Source: Sulfidibacter corallicola (GTDB lineage: Bacteria > Acidobacteriota > Holophagae > Acanthopleuribacterales > Acanthopleuribacteraceae). Taken from it: a DNA stretch of 64,000 nt. The position numbers and the translations under genes were made by a program. Below the pieces are notes generated by a model, which was given only the letters and a program-made list of their open reading frames with translations, made no database searches and was not told the DNA's origin. The stretch spans positions 10,162,256-10,226,255 of the forward strand of contig NZ_CP071793.1 of NCBI RefSeq assembly GCF_017498545.1, given 5' to 3'. Shown here in pieces: positions 9,717 through 19,421 of the stretch (positions within the stretch are counted from its first letter, which is position 1; every line of letters starts with the position of its first letter).

Positions 9717-9919
9717 CACACGCCGGCACCGTCGTCTCGTCGCTCGATCCGCATCGGGGTGACCACGTCCTTTCGAAGCGGAAAACGCGGTAGGCCGCCG
9801 ATCGACCAATGGGTCTTGCCATCGAGGCTCGAGTGCGGCACCCGAGCCGTTCCGGTTTCCCAGGATCACAGGCACATACCGACGGATAGGTGTGGCCGGA
9901 AGCCGCCCAGACAGGTGCA

Positions 9920-11341
9920 TCAGGCGTGTTTGGGGAAGGCGAACACGGCGATGGCACCACCCTCGGGGTGGTTTCGCAGGGTGACGGCGGCTTGATGGAG
10001 TTCGGCCACCTGACGGACGATGCTCAACCCCAATCCCGAACTCTTCTTGCCGTTGTCCGGCCGCTGCAATGAATAGAACCGTTCGAAGATCCGGCCGAGG
10101 GCGTAGTCCGGAATACCGGGTCCGCTGTCCTGAATGAATACCTTGCGGTCGTCGAACCAAATGCGGATCGAGCCACCCTGGGGCGTGAATTCCTGGGCGT
10201 TTTGCAGCAGGTTGCTGAAGGCCAGGCGCAGCAGGAATCGTTCGCCGCGTACCTGAAACCCCGACTCGGGTTCGAACGCAATCCGGATCTGCTTGGATTG
10301 GATGCGGGGGCCCGCCTCGTCGAGGATATCCGAAAGAACCTCGACCAGGTCGACCTGGGCCAGATTGCGCAACGTACGGCGGTTCTCGATCGCCGACAGC
10401 TCCAACAAACGATCGACGATGTGTTGAATGCGGCGCGTCTCGCCCCTGATGTTGGCGATGAAGGCCAACCGCCGCTCTTCGGGCATCTCCTCTTCCAACA
10501 GTTCGGCCGCCCCGCGAATGGCCGAGATCGGGCTCTTGATTTCGTGGGTGAGCGTCTGGACGTACTGCTCCACGTAGCTCTTGCCTTCGATGGCGTCGCG
10601 CATCTCGTCGAAGGCCTTGGCCAGCATGCCCATGTCGCCCCGCCCGAGGTTGGGAACCGCGGCACGCCGGCCATCGCGCACGGCCAAGCTGTATTCCGTC
10701 AATTGTTGAATGGGGCGATTGACCCACAACCCGATCAGGAACCCCCAAAACAGCACCAACAAACTGGCGATCAGCACCCCTTGAAACGCTTCCTCGCGAA
10801 CTTTCTGAAAGAAGCCGAACCCCTGGGTGGTGGGCTTGTACACGGTCACCACACCCAGGATGCGGCCATCCACCTCCACCGGCGAGGCGACGTAGAACAT
10901 CTGGATGCGGCCGTCGGGCGAGTCCTGCCAGGTGGCCCGTGCGCCGTATTCCCCGTCCAGGGTTCGCGCCACGTCGTTCCAGCCGCTGTAGTCCTCACCG
11001 ATCCGGTTGTGGTCGGTGCTGTCGAAAAGCACGATCCCGCGAGCATCGGTGACGTAGACCCCGAACTCCACACGGGTCTTGATGGCGTCGTAGATCAGTG
11101 CTTCGAAACGGCGCCAGATGGCGTGACTGACCAGCTCGCGAAAGCCCTCCAATTCGATTTCCCCATGTTGTGAACGACGCGCGATATCGCTGGAGAACAC
11201 GGTCGCCAATTCCAGCATGTCGTCCTCGATGGACTCGAGGTAGATGGGCCGGACCGATTGGTCGACGCGATTCAGCAGGTACAGGAAGCCGGCGGTCACG
11301 GTCACGATGAAGGCGATCATGATGCGGGTACGGACTTTCAT
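9920..11341 (-). CDS. creC: CreC-like sensor histidine kinase
   Basis: A 473-aa membrane sensor kinase. TM1 is near residues 7-23, followed by a periplasmic sensor (PAS/Cache-like) of ~160 residues, TM2 near 189-207, HAMP, a HisKA domain with His266 in TLTHEIKSP, N box NLLQNAQEF, G1 box DSGPGIP and G2 box SSGLGLS. The length, the sensor and the pairing with a CreB-like regulator match CreC, which in enterobacteria responds to carbon and energy state. Here the signal is unknown and no creA or creD is present. Its ATG overlaps the regulator's stop by 4 bases, so start and co-translation are secure. Confidence 0.87.
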   Translation of the reverse strand: MKVRTRIMIAFIVTVTAGFLYLLNRVDQSVRPIYLESIEDDMLELATVFSSDIARRSQHGEIELEGFRELVSHAIWRRFEALIYDAIKTRVEFGVYVTDARGIVLFDSTDHNRIGEDYSGWNDVARTLDGEYGARATWQDSPDGRIQMFYVASPVEVDGRILGVVTVYKPTTQGFGFFQKVREEAFQGVLIASLLVLFWGFLIGLWVNRPIQQLTEYSLAVRDGRRAAVPNLGRGDMGMLAKAFDEMRDAIEGKSYVEQYVQTLTHEIKSPISAIRGAAELLEEEMPEERRLAFIANIRGETRRIQHIVDRLLELSAIENRRTLRNLAQVDLVEVLSDILDEAGPRIQSKQIRIAFEPESGFQVRGERFLLRLAFSNLLQNAQEFTPQGGSIRIWFDDRKVFIQDSGPGIPDYALGRIFERFYSLQRPDNGKKSSGLGLSIVRQVAELHQAAVTLRNHPEGGAIAVFAFPKHA

Positions 11342-12069
11342 GACCCGTCCTGCTGGGTTTCCTTCAATGCGTAGCCCACGCCGCGAATGGTGTTGATGGG
11401 ATCGAAGCCGGGCTTGACCGCCTTGAGCTTGGCGCGCAGAGACTTGATGTGGGCATCCACGGTTCGGTCCATACTGGCTTCGGGCTCGTCCCAAGCCATG
11501 TCCATCAACTGGTCACGCGTGAACACCTGACCGGGACGCTGCACCAGGATCTTGAGCAATCGGTATTCGTAGCGCGACAACTGCAATCTGCGACCGTGAT
11601 AGGAAATGGCGAGCCGGGCCTCGTCGATCTCGAAGACGCGCTTCACCGGAGCCGCCGTCGGGTCGCCACCATTGGCTGGGGCCGCCTCGCCCACCCCAGC
11701 GCCGTTGGTGTATCGGCGCAGCACGGCCTTGACTCGAGCCGCGAGTTCGCGCGGACTGAAGGGCTTGACCACGTAGTCGTCGCCGCCAATCTCGAGGCCG
11801 ACCACCCGATCGATTTCGTCCGAACGCGCGGTAAGAAAAATGATCGGCGTCGTGTGGGTCTGACGGATGCGCTTGCAGAGTTCGAACCCGTTGAGGTCGG
11901 GCAGGCCCACGTCCAACACGATCAGCGAAACGGGTTTCTCCTCGAGACGGCTCAATCCCTCGCTGGCCGTCCCACACCAGGTCCAGTTGAATCCTTCCGT
12001 ACTCAGGGCGTAGGTAATGGTATCCGCGATCGAGGGTTCGTCCTCGATGACCAGAATGTGATCGCTCAT
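11338..12069 (-). CDS. creB: CreB-like response regulator (OmpR family)
   Basis: A 243-aa OmpR/PhoB-type regulator. The receiver domain has acidic residues at 10-11 and Asp53 as phospho-acceptor (VLDVGLPDLNG), with Lys in VVKPFSP. A winged-helix DNA-binding domain spans ~140-235 (RYEYRLLKILVQRPGQVFTR; ends TIRGVGYAL). A linker of ~20 residues rich in Ala/Gly/Pro precedes it. It overlaps the kinase gene (ATGA), a standard two-component operon. Target genes are unknown; its own promoter should lie between 12070 and 12354. Confidence 0.9.
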   Translation of the reverse strand: MSDHILVIEDEPSIADTITYALSTEGFNWTWCGTASEGLSRLEEKPVSLIVLDVGLPDLNGFELCKRIRQTHTTPIIFLTARSDEIDRVVGLEIGGDDYVVKPFSPRELAARVKAVLRRYTNGAGVGEAAPANGGDPTAAPVKRVFEIDEARLAISYHGRRLQLSRYEYRLLKILVQRPGQVFTRDQLMDMAWDEPEASMDRTVDAHIKSLRAKLKAVKPGFDPINTIRGVGYALKETQQDGS

Positions 12070-12354
12070 AACAGCAGTTCCTCGATGGAAAGATGGAAGA
12101 TGGTCGGGGGATCACACAGGGTTCCGCCACCCGCGAGGCCTGGCCGTGCATCGGTGCGGTACGATCCAACCCGACTTTCGGAAATGACTCGAACCGATCG
12201 AAATCGAGAGGCTTAACTTTAGCACGCCGCCCGCCCACCACAGGATGGCTTCCGTCGATAAACCCGGGCGATTTGGTGAAAAACCGCGACTTGCAGGAAT
12301 GCGTGCCGCGCTTGTCTCGTTTTCAACCGCAAACGTTCTTTTTGGGAGATGTCC

Positions 12355-13149
12355 ATGCGCCCCGTGATCTCACTGATGTGCCTCCTTTCCATGCCGTTTG
12401 CGATCGCTTCCGAACCCGCGAACGAGGGCAGCCGGTCTTCGACTTCCGCCCCGCCCTCCTTTGCGGTCGTCGAACTGTTCACCTCGGAGGGCTGTTCTTC
12501 ATGCCCGCCGGCGGAGGCCTATTTAAACGAACTGGCCCGTCGTGCCCAATCGGAGGAACCGGCGATCTATCCCCTCGCCTTTCACGTGGATTACTGGGAC
12601 TACCTGGGCTGGAAGGACCCGGCGGCTCGCCCCGAACACAGCCGGCGCCAACGGCTCTACGCCCGCCTTCTCGAGCCCAATCGGGTCTACACGCCGCAGA
12701 TGTTCGTCAACGGCGGATCGGGGTTTGTCGGTTCCGACCGCGCGACGGGAGATCTGGTCATCGAACAGGCCCTGAAACGAACCGACCGGACTCCCCGGAG
12801 CGGAAATGCGAACAAACCCACGCTGTCCCTCGCAGGATCGACGATCGAGCACAGTGTCGAGATCCAATATCGGGTGGCGCACCTACCCAAGGGTTGCGTG
12901 TTGAATCTCGCGCTCGTGAGCGACGTGGACCCGCGCACCATCGGTGCCGGTGAGAACCGAGGCAGGAAGCTCCATCACGCCAACGTCGTGCGCAACTTCG
13001 CCCAAATCGAATTGGACGCGGCGAGCGCCAGCGGCAACACCGCCCTGAAACTCCCGAAAGACCTGAAGGGACGATCGAGTTCCGTCATCGGCTACATCCA
13101 GAACGCCGAGACCCTGGCCGTGGTGGCCGCCGCTCGCCTGACCTACTGA
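12355..13149 (+). CDS. DUF1223 secreted thioredoxin-fold protein
   Basis: A 264-aa protein with a short signal peptide (to about residue 19). It carries the DUF1223 signature ELFTSEGCSSCPPAE, a CxxC on a thioredoxin-like fold, followed by HVDYWDYLGW and YTPQMFVNG, both family-typical. Family members are periplasmic and of uncertain function, probably thiol chemistry. Of two nearby ATGs, 12355 sits 6 bases after GGGAG while 12349 touches it, so 12355 is preferred. It is convergent with the DUF1232 gene. Confidence 0.85.
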   Translation: MRPVISLMCLLSMPFAIASEPANEGSRSSTSAPPSFAVVELFTSEGCSSCPPAEAYLNELARRAQSEEPAIYPLAFHVDYWDYLGWKDPAARPEHSRRQRLYARLLEPNRVYTPQMFVNGGSGFVGSDRATGDLVIEQALKRTDRTPRSGNANKPTLSLAGSTIEHSVEIQYRVAHLPKGCVLNLALVSDVDPRTIGAGENRGRKLHHANVVRNFAQIELDAASASGNTALKLPKDLKGRSSSVIGYIQNAETLAVVAAARLTY

Positions 13150-13233
13150 ATCGCCGTGCCGGCCGTGTGCCCGATTAGCGGTGATCGGTTTCAGGCGCGG
13201 GCGCTGGCCATCCCTCGAAGCGCCTCAGCGACC

Positions 13234-13686
13234 CTAAACGGGCCTGACCGTCAGCCACAGCAGCAACAGGGCCCCGGTCAGCGCACTCGCGAGGAGGCCA
13301 CAGGTGCCGAGTCGAAGCAGGAACATGATGCGTGGGTGACGGACCTTCTCGTCGATATCGCCTTCGGTGCGTTCCCGCACCACCCGTGCGATCCACATCC
13401 AATGGGAAAGGCAAAAAACGAGGAAATCATCGATCTGACCCAACCCCAGGATCACGTCAGGGATCAGGTCGGCCGGCATGACCACGTAGACCAAAGAAAC
13501 CACCATCGCAAGCACCACGCGAAGCATCATGACTCCGGAGCGAAGAACCTGAACCCAGGCTTCCACAAGAAACCGGGTCAGGAGTCCGGCAATGCGGTCG
13601 ATCAGCCGATCCCCTTTCCACCACAAAAGCGAAAAGGACAGCAACAGCACAGCGATCCAAATGACCGGGAACAGGGTCGTGTCCAT
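13234..13686 (-). CDS. DUF1232 membrane protein (YkvA-like)
   Basis: A 150-aa protein with three or four hydrophobic segments (residues ~5-22, ~52-75, ~127-146). The core reads YVVMPADLIPDVI then GQIDDFLVF, the DUF1232/YkvA motif. No biochemical role is established for the family. It is monocistronic and convergent with the DUF1223 gene, 84 bases apart. Confidence 0.8.
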   Translation of the reverse strand: MDTTLFPVIWIAVLLLSFSLLWWKGDRLIDRIAGLLTRFLVEAWVQVLRSGVMMLRVVLAMVVSLVYVVMPADLIPDVILGLGQIDDFLVFCLSHWMWIARVVRERTEGDIDEKVRHPRIMFLLRLGTCGLLASALTGALLLLWLTVRPV

Positions 13687-14045
13687 GGGACGGGCCTCCG
13701 CTTGGGGCGTAATCGAAGACGCCAGGCTAGGAATCGTGACCGGGTGAACCGGGGCGGTGTGGGAAAAGGGATCGGAAGAGACCAGCGCGCGAAACGGTGG
13801 GACCAGAAGATCGGCAACCGTTTACAGTGTAGCCCGGGTGGCCGTCGTCGGGTGGTGAAGTTCGGGTTGCCGAGGTCGGGTTGCCGAGGTCGGGTTGCCG
13901 AGATCATCATTCAGGAACCACCCAAGGGTCCCTCTAGACAGTTCCGGCGCGAACCGGGCCCCGACGGGGACAGTCGGGCCGAACCATCCCACCGGTACCC
14001 GCGCTGCCATGGGCGTCAAAGGCTCCGACGGACGAGCCAAGGGCC
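13687..14045. other. Intergenic region with short tandem repeat
   Basis: The 359 bases between two minus-strand genes contain the 14-bp tandem repeat listed separately. No gene was seen. Confidence 0.4.
13861..13902. repeat. 14-bp tandem repeat, three copies
   Basis: Three adjacent copies of GTCGGGTTGCCGAG (13861-13874 with one change, 13875-13888, 13889-13902). It is a simple slippage-type repeat with no spacer structure. Confidence 0.9.
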
Positions 14046-15719
14046 TCAGCCGGCGAGCTGAAAACGGTTCACGATGTTTTCCAACTCCCCACTGAGGTCT
14101 TTCAGATCCATGGCTTGATTGTTCACCGATTCGACCGCATCGGCAAGGCCCCGCCCGCTGAGTTCCACACCCGCCACGTCCTGATTGAGACGCACCTGGT
14201 TGCCGGCCATTTGATTGACCAGCGTCTGAACTTCCTGGATGTTGGAAGAAACGCCACTGATCGCCTGGGACACCTCGGCCGTCGCCGCCTTTTGCTCGTG
14301 AACGAAAGAAACGATATTGTCGATCACCTTGTCCACGTCCCCAATGACGAAGGCGATCTGTGAGATTTCCGACGCGGAGCTTTCGGTCTCGACCTGAATG
14401 CTCTCCAGCTTTCCGCGAATCTGCTGAATGGCCCTGTTGGTCTGTTGGGCCAGAATTTTCACCTCTTCGGCAACCACCGCGAAACCCTTGCCCGATTGAC
14501 CGGCGCGGGCGGCCTCGATGGTGGCGTTGAGGGCCAACAGCTTGGTCTGATCGGAAATGTTGACGATGACCTCGACCACCTGATCCATATGACGGGCGGA
14601 GTTGCGCAACTCGTTGACATTGGTCATGGCGGCAGTGGTCTGGTCGACCGCCCCTTTACTGGTCTTGACCACCAATTCCGAGCTCTGGGCGATGGCGGAA
14701 CTGGCGACGGACATTTGTTCGGCACTGGAAGCGACGCTGGCGGACAAGTCGCCGGCCTCTCCGAATCGCCGGGACGCCACCTCGATGGTATTGGTGACTT
14801 CCTTGGAAAAGAGTCCCAATCCCTTCGCTTTCTCCAGCAGGCCCTTGGCTTCCGTTTGAAGCCCATCGGAAACGGCGGTGAGCTCGCTGGAGTTACGCGA
14901 CAGGTCCTTGCCGTGCCGGGAAATCTCGCGCAGCATGATACTGAGATCCGCGCACATGGTGTTCAGGGCGCGGCACAGGTCGCCGACCTCGTCGCGATTG
15001 AACCGCTCCACCTGTTGGCTCAAATCCCCCGCCGACACCGCCCGAGCCAGATCGATGGCGCGCGCCAGGGGCTTCACGACGCGTTGGCGGCAAATCCAAA
15101 AGGCCAGGAAGGCACACAGCAAACTCACGATGAACCCGTAGGTCACGATCGATTTCAACGCCTGGACCTTGCCCTCGGAAAGCGACTGATAACCGCCGAC
15201 GATGGCGTTCATCTCGGCCAGAACCTCCAAGTTGACGGTGCGCAGTTCCGCTTCGAGCGCACTGTCCAACGGGAGCCCCTCGCGGGCCTGAGAGATCAGG
15301 ATCTCGCTGTCGGCGATCATCGTCCGCCATTTGGCGCGAACCGACTCGAGCTGCACCAGAAGCCCGTCATCGGTAGTGGCGGGAAGGGTGACCTCTTTAG
15401 TCGCGGCCAGATCGGCGTAGGTGGCCCCGCCCTTGGTGAGGGCCTCGAGGCTCCGCTCGAAAAGGGTGCGGGTGACGGCGAGTTGGGCCGTTCTCGGCTG
15501 GCCCTCACCGGTGAATTGGCCCGGATGCGTCAATTCGATGAAGACCTCTTTGGTGAATTTCTGACTGAGCATGCGCTGGCGACCCGCCACATTGATCACC
15601 AGGCCATCGTTCTTTTGATGTTCCAGGATTTGGAAGGCCGAAATGCCGACCCCCAAAAAACACAGCAACATCAGGATCACCGGACCTTGGATGTACCAGG
15701 TCAACGAACCTTTTCCCAT
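14046..15719 (-). CDS. PilJ-type methyl-accepting chemotaxis protein
   Basis: A 557-aa chemoreceptor. TM1 is near residues 10-27. The periplasmic part opens with [12 protein letters not shown], the type IV pili methyl-accepting (PilJ/NarX-like) sensor motif. TM2 is near 190-210, then HAMP, then the MCP signalling coiled coil, whose hairpin tip ([23 protein letters not shown] region) is intact. PilJ-type receptors signal to CheA-like kinases and may control twitching or chemotaxis. No che or pil genes are nearby. An in-frame GTG at 15728 is an alternative start; ATG 15719 has GGTGG 5 bases upstream. Confidence 0.88.
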   Translation of the reverse strand: MGKGSLTWYIQGPVILMLLCFLGVGISAFQILEHQKNDGLVINVAGRQRMLSQKFTKEVFIELTHPGQFTGEGQPRTAQLAVTRTLFERSLEALTKGGATYADLAATKEVTLPATTDDGLLVQLESVRAKWRTMIADSEILISQAREGLPLDSALEAELRTVNLEVLAEMNAIVGGYQSLSEGKVQALKSIVTYGFIVSLLCAFLAFWICRQRVVKPLARAIDLARAVSAGDLSQQVERFNRDEVGDLCRALNTMCADLSIMLREISRHGKDLSRNSSELTAVSDGLQTEAKGLLEKAKGLGLFSKEVTNTIEVASRRFGEAGDLSASVASSAEQMSVASSAIAQSSELVVKTSKGAVDQTTAAMTNVNELRNSARHMDQVVEVIVNISDQTKLLALNATIEAARAGQSGKGFAVVAEEVKILAQQTNRAIQQIRGKLESIQVETESSASEISQIAFVIGDVDKVIDNIVSFVHEQKAATAEVSQAISGVSSNIQEVQTLVNQMAGNQVRLNQDVAGVELSGRGLADAVESVNNQAMDLKDLSGELENIVNRFQLAG

Positions 15720-15910
15720 ATCTGCCACCCACTCCCTAAAAGACAGGATCCTCGACCATCTTCATCCAGAACAAGGATTGGGTCACACTGAAGAAAAAAA
15801 GCTGCGATACACTTCAGTGATTGATCTCGTCGCGATTTTTATACCGGGAGTCGGCAGGTTCCGCCCCAAACTTGAAAATGAAACGGAGGCGGTCGAAAAA
15901 AGATCGGGCC

Positions 15911-15956
15911 AAAAACGGAAAACGCCGTGACGGGATGATTCCCGTACACGGCGTTT
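15911..15956 (-). terminator. Intrinsic terminator of the RRM gene
   Basis: Arms at about 15920-15935 and 15941-15956 form a 10-bp outer stem plus a 5-bp inner stem, followed on the minus strand by TTTT and a further T run (plus-strand A run 15911-15915). It is probably active on both strands. Confidence 0.85.
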
Positions 15957-16025
15957 CTTCAGGCGATCACTGTGGAAACAGTGGCTCGCCACCCCGAATT
16001 CCTAGGAATTCGGATCGGGTCTGGC

Positions 16026-16292
16026 TTACCAGGAACGTGCGGGACGCGGCTGACGCTCGCGAGCTTCGTTCACGTTCAGGGCACGGCCGTCGAGTTCTTT
16101 GCCGTTCATCGCTTCGATGGCGGACAGAGCGTCGTCGCGGTTGACGTAGGTTGCGAAAGCAAAACCGCGAGAACGACCCGTTTCACGATCGGTGATGAGG
16201 CGCATCTGCTCGATTTCGCCAAACTGCTCAAAGTGTTCCAACAGAGTGGCTTCGTCGGTAGACCAGGCCAGATTTCCGATAAAGATTTTCAT
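16026..16292 (-). CDS. RRM-domain RNA-binding protein (Rbp-like)
   Basis: An 88-aa protein that is a single RRM. RNP2 is IFIGNL at residues 3-8 and RNP1 is RGFAFATY near 43-50, followed by AIEAMNGKELDGRALNVNEA. A short Arg/Pro tail ends it. Bacterial proteins of this size bind RNA and are often cold-induced in cyanobacteria and proteobacteria; regulation here is not shown. ATG 16292 follows GGAG. A strong terminator lies 70 bases beyond the stop. Confidence 0.93.
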   Translation of the reverse strand: MKIFIGNLAWSTDEATLLEHFEQFGEIEQMRLITDRETGRSRGFAFATYVNRDDALSAIEAMNGKELDGRALNVNEARERQPRPARSW

Positions 16293-17008
16293 GCTACATG
16301 TCTCCATTTTCAGGGTCTGCGGTGCGTGCCAACCCGAAAGTCGGTGATGGTGGCACCTGGGTGGGCAATTGGTTAACGGACTTTCAAAAAATTCACCTTG
16401 GTTGTGGAACCCATCATGGGTCCTTCCCTATGCCGCAGAGCCACTTGCCTGAAACTGGAAAAATGGTCTATTCCTACGAACTCAAAGAAGAATCGGAACA
16501 CGCTGCACTTAACGGGAACGGGAGAGGTTTTTTGATCGAGAAACGCCATGGTGGCCTATCTCATATCAAATGTCGGGTTAAATCGGTTATAGAAACCAAC
16601 TCACTCACAACACCGGCCATTCTATAGGACACCAGAAGGGGTAGCAACTGTTATTTTGTGAGAAAGTGATGATATACCAGTGAGAAAAACCCCAATAGCG
16701 ATCCGATCGGCGAAATTTGGCGGAAAAAATGCCGGTTCATTTTCGGCGAGAGGTCGCATGCCATTAAAAATTCGGTCCTCGATTCACCGGAACCCGATAA
16801 AGGCCCAAGAGCGCGAGAAACCGGCCCGCAAGCGGAGGCCAGGTCCATCGATCTCACGGAAACCAAGTTCCCAGACCGCGGAAAACCCCACAAACACTCA
16901 CAAATCCCACCCCCGCACGAATCACCCTAAGTCCCTATTTACTTTGATTTACATTTTAAAACCATTATAATTTCGAACTTTGACCCGCAAACATTTCAGT
17001 GGTGAACA
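16293..17008. other. Long AT-richer intergenic region
   Basis: These 716 bases lie between the divergent RRM and P450 genes. They are richer in A/T than their surroundings, especially 16,900-17,000. They hold the P450 promoter and should also contain the RRM promoter and leader. The ORF at 16680-16970 is highly basic, has no ribosome-binding site and is rejected. Confidence 0.5.
16944..16971 (+). promoter_or_regulatory. Candidate sigma70 promoter for the P450 gene
   Basis: A perfect -10, TATAAT (16966-16971), lies 16 bases after TTGATT (16944-16949), about 37 bases upstream of the ATG. It is the clearest promoter in this region. Confidence 0.6.
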
Positions 17009-18343
17009 ATGACTTTTCCGCCCGGTCCCGCGCTACCCGAATCCGAACAGTTACGACTCATGCGCACGGCACCCATCGACTTCATCGAATCCTGTCATCG
17101 CGACTTCGGTTCGATCTTCACCTTGCAACTCGGCCGTTTCGGGAACACGGAGGTCACGGAAACGAACAACGGAAAGTGGGTCATCGTCACCAAGCCGGAC
17201 GATGTCAAGACTTTGTTCAAGGCGGACCCGGATCGGGTGCTCGCCGGAGCCGCCAACAAGATCCTTTTCGGTGGAAAAACCCAAACGGGTGGGATCATCC
17301 GACTGGACGGAAGAGCCCATGCGGAGATTCGCCGCGTATATCAGCCCATTTTCACGGGTGCGAGCATGAAGGCCTACATTCCCGCCATCATCGCGGCGGC
17401 GGAGCGCCAGGCCAAGGCCTGGTCGCGAACCCGGCCCTTTCCGTTGCTGCCCGAACTGCAGCGCATCACCATTCGGGTCATCGCCCACTCGATTCTGGGT
17501 TTCCCCCGCGAAGAACTGGAAATCCTGTGCCCGCGCCTGATGTGCCTCGAGGATGCGGCCATCAAGGGCCAGCAACGGGTCATGGTCGAGCGGGAATTGA
17601 GCCGTATCGTGACCGACCACATCGAACGCTACGCCGGTGCGGACATGAGCCATCGGGTGGACGTCTTCGCCCGCCTGACACAGGTCCAGAAAAGCGATGG
17701 CCGACGCCTGAGCGCCAAGGAGCTGCACGACGAGCTGATCACCTTGCTGAAGGCCGGTTTCGGCACCACCAGCAACGCCCTCGCGTGGCTTTTCGGCTGC
17801 ATCTTGCGGGATCCCGCCATCTACATCCAGGTCGTGTCCGAATTGGAACGCGTCACCCAGGGCGCGGCGGTGGCACGCGATCATGTGGAACGGCTGACCT
17901 ACCTGGACGCCGTCATCAAGGAAATGCTGCGCCTTTGCCCTTCCATAGGCGGGTTCACCGGCGTGCGCTACCTGGCCGACCCTCTCGAGCTCGGCGGCTA
18001 TCCCCTGCCCGCCGGCACCATGGTCGCGGTGGCCACCCACGTCCTGCATCGCGATCCCGATGTGTACGAGGACCCGCTCGTCTTCAGACCCGAGCGCTTC
18101 CTGGAACACAAAGTTTCGATCTACAGTTGGGCGCCATTCGGTGGCGGCAACCGCATGTGTGTGGGCAAGTCCTTCGCCATTCAGGAGATGAAGGTCGTGG
18201 TGGCAACCCTGCTGACACGACTGGAAATGCGCCTGGATCAACCGATCGGCAAACCCGAGGTCCAGGGTTTCTTCTGCGCACCGAGCGGACGGGGCCCCCT
18301 GGTCCGGGTTCGCGACCGCATCGCCGGCCTCACCCGCGGCTAG
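17009..18343 (+). CDS. Cytochrome P450
   Basis: A 444-aa soluble P450. The heme-thiolate loop is FGGGNRMCVG with Cys384. ExxR is at Glu305-Arg308 (KEMLR) and PERF at 361-364. The I-helix reads KAGFGTTSNA (249-258): the Thr is present but the usual acidic residue just before it is Gly, which may change proton delivery. The substrate cannot be inferred; the sequence is of the class that hydroxylates lipids or terpenoids (CYP110/CYP120-like in style, inferred). There is no ferredoxin partner nearby. It is monocistronic and convergent with tsf, sharing a hairpin. Confidence 0.92.
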   Translation: MTFPPGPALPESEQLRLMRTAPIDFIESCHRDFGSIFTLQLGRFGNTEVTETNNGKWVIVTKPDDVKTLFKADPDRVLAGAANKILFGGKTQTGGIIRLDGRAHAEIRRVYQPIFTGASMKAYIPAIIAAAERQAKAWSRTRPFPLLPELQRITIRVIAHSILGFPREELEILCPRLMCLEDAAIKGQQRVMVERELSRIVTDHIERYAGADMSHRVDVFARLTQVQKSDGRRLSAKELHDELITLLKAGFGTTSNALAWLFGCILRDPAIYIQVVSELERVTQGAAVARDHVERLTYLDAVIKEMLRLCPSIGGFTGVRYLADPLELGGYPLPAGTMVAVATHVLHRDPDVYEDPLVFRPERFLEHKVSIYSWAPFGGGNRMCVGKSFAIQEMKVVVATLLTRLEMRLDQPIGKPEVQGFFCAPSGRGPLVRVRDRIAGLTRG

Positions 18344-18356
18344 GTCGATCACCACG

Positions 18357-18394
18357 AAAAAAGGGCCGCCTTCCCAGCGGGAAGACAGCCCTTT
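18357..18394 (-). terminator. Terminator of the ribosomal protein/tsf block
   Basis: On the minus strand a stem of AAGGGC plus CTTCCC pairs with GGGAAG plus GCCCTT (3-nt internal loop each side, 3-nt apical loop), ending in six T (plus-strand A run 18357-18362). It lies 33 bases after tsf and may also stop P450 transcripts. Confidence 0.85.
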
Positions 18395-18426
18395 CCATCA
18401 TGCTTTCGGTGGTGGAACCGAACGAC

Positions 18427-19080
18427 TTACTTGCCGGCGACCTGCTTGGCCACTTCTTCGGCGAAGTTGTCGACTTTCTTTTCGATGCCCTGACCCAACT
18501 CGTAGCGCACGAAACGGCGCAGGGTGATTTTTTCACCGATGTTGTGGGTGGTTTCCTTGATCAGGTCCTGAACGGAAACCTTGGGATCCTTGACGAACTT
18601 CTGCTCGAGCAGGCAGTGATCTTCGTAGAATTTCTCCATTTTGCCGGTCACGATCTTTTCCACGACCTTCTCGGGCTTGCCGCTGGCGATGGCACGGTCA
18701 CGCGCGATATCCTTTTCTTCTTTGAGGATCTCGGGAGTGACTTCTTCGCGAGACAGGAAGCGGGGGTTGGCAGCCGCGATGTGGAGGGCGATGTCCTTGG
18801 CCAGGCTCTGGAAGTTCTCGTTGCGAGCGGTGAAGTCGGTCTCGCAATTGAGTTCCAAAAGAACGCCGATGCGGCCGTTGCCGTGTACGTAGGAAGTCAC
18901 GGTTCCCTCGGCGGCGATACGCGCGGCAAGTTTCTCCACCTTCTTCTCACTACGCTTGCGCAGGTAGGTGACGGCCTCATCGATGTTGCCGTTGCACTCG
19001 ACAAGTGCTTTCTTACACTCCATCATACCGAGGCCGGTACGCTCTCTGAGTTCTTTCACATCTTTTGCGCTAATGGACAT
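18427..19080 (-). CDS. tsf: Translation elongation factor Ts
   Basis: A 217-aa EF-Ts, which exchanges GDP for GTP on EF-Tu. The N-terminal UBA-like domain (VKELRERTGLGMMECKKAL) is typical. The core has the conserved VLLELNCETDFTARN segment that contacts EF-Tu. It is shorter than E. coli EF-Ts (about 280 aa), like the compact forms of Thermus and other phyla, and reads as complete. ATG 19080 follows AGGAG. It is last in the rplM-rpsI-rpsB-tsf series. Confidence 0.97.
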   Translation of the reverse strand: MSISAKDVKELRERTGLGMMECKKALVECNGNIDEAVTYLRKRSEKKVEKLAARIAAEGTVTSYVHGNGRIGVLLELNCETDFTARNENFQSLAKDIALHIAAANPRFLSREEVTPEILKEEKDIARDRAIASGKPEKVVEKIVTGKMEKFYEDHCLLEQKFVKDPKVSVQDLIKETTHNIGEKITLRRFVRYELGQGIEKKVDNFAEEVAKQVAGK

Positions 19081-19421
19081 GTTGTTCTCCTAATAACTTG
19101 TTCTGACAATTCTGCCAACGATTCGGCTCGTGAGTTCATCCGGTTTTCAATTCGCGTGATGGGAACGCCGCCGAGGTCGCGTCTCATCTGTTTCTTGTCC
19201 GGGACCCGGGGAGCGGGAAACCAGAAGCTCGTGGTCCGCTCGTGAAAACGGCCGGGTACGCCGGCATCACCATTCCGTAATCGCCACAATCCCGTATGTT
19301 TGCCATACGCCTGTGAGCCAAAGATGAGCAAACGGGGAGAAGGGTGACAAAAACGCTTCTCCCCGGTCTGGGTCAGCCGCGCGGGGAACCGAAACGGCCC
19401 GGCGGCGACCCGGTTGATACC
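19081..19421 (-). promoter_or_regulatory. rpsB-tsf spacer with long hairpin
   Basis: A 341-base spacer, long for rpsB-tsf. A perfect 10-bp inverted repeat (19333-19342 with 19356-19365) with a 13-nt loop follows the rpsB stop. With only TTTGCTC after it on the minus strand, it is more likely an attenuator or mRNA-processing/stability hairpin than a full terminator. Confidence 0.4.

Noticed and set aside
13968-13978. GGGGACAGTC in the MCP 3' region, similar to the RAYT repeats
   Set aside because: Only about ten bases match and none of the flanking repeat is present; likely chance.
16680-16970. Possible basic 96-aa protein
   Set aside because: No ribosome-binding site, Lys/Arg/Pro-biased composition, and it overlaps the P450 promoter.
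16999-19245. 748-aa plus-strand ORF over P450 and tsf
   Set aside because: It runs out of frame through the P450 and antisense to tsf, both of which are certain genes.
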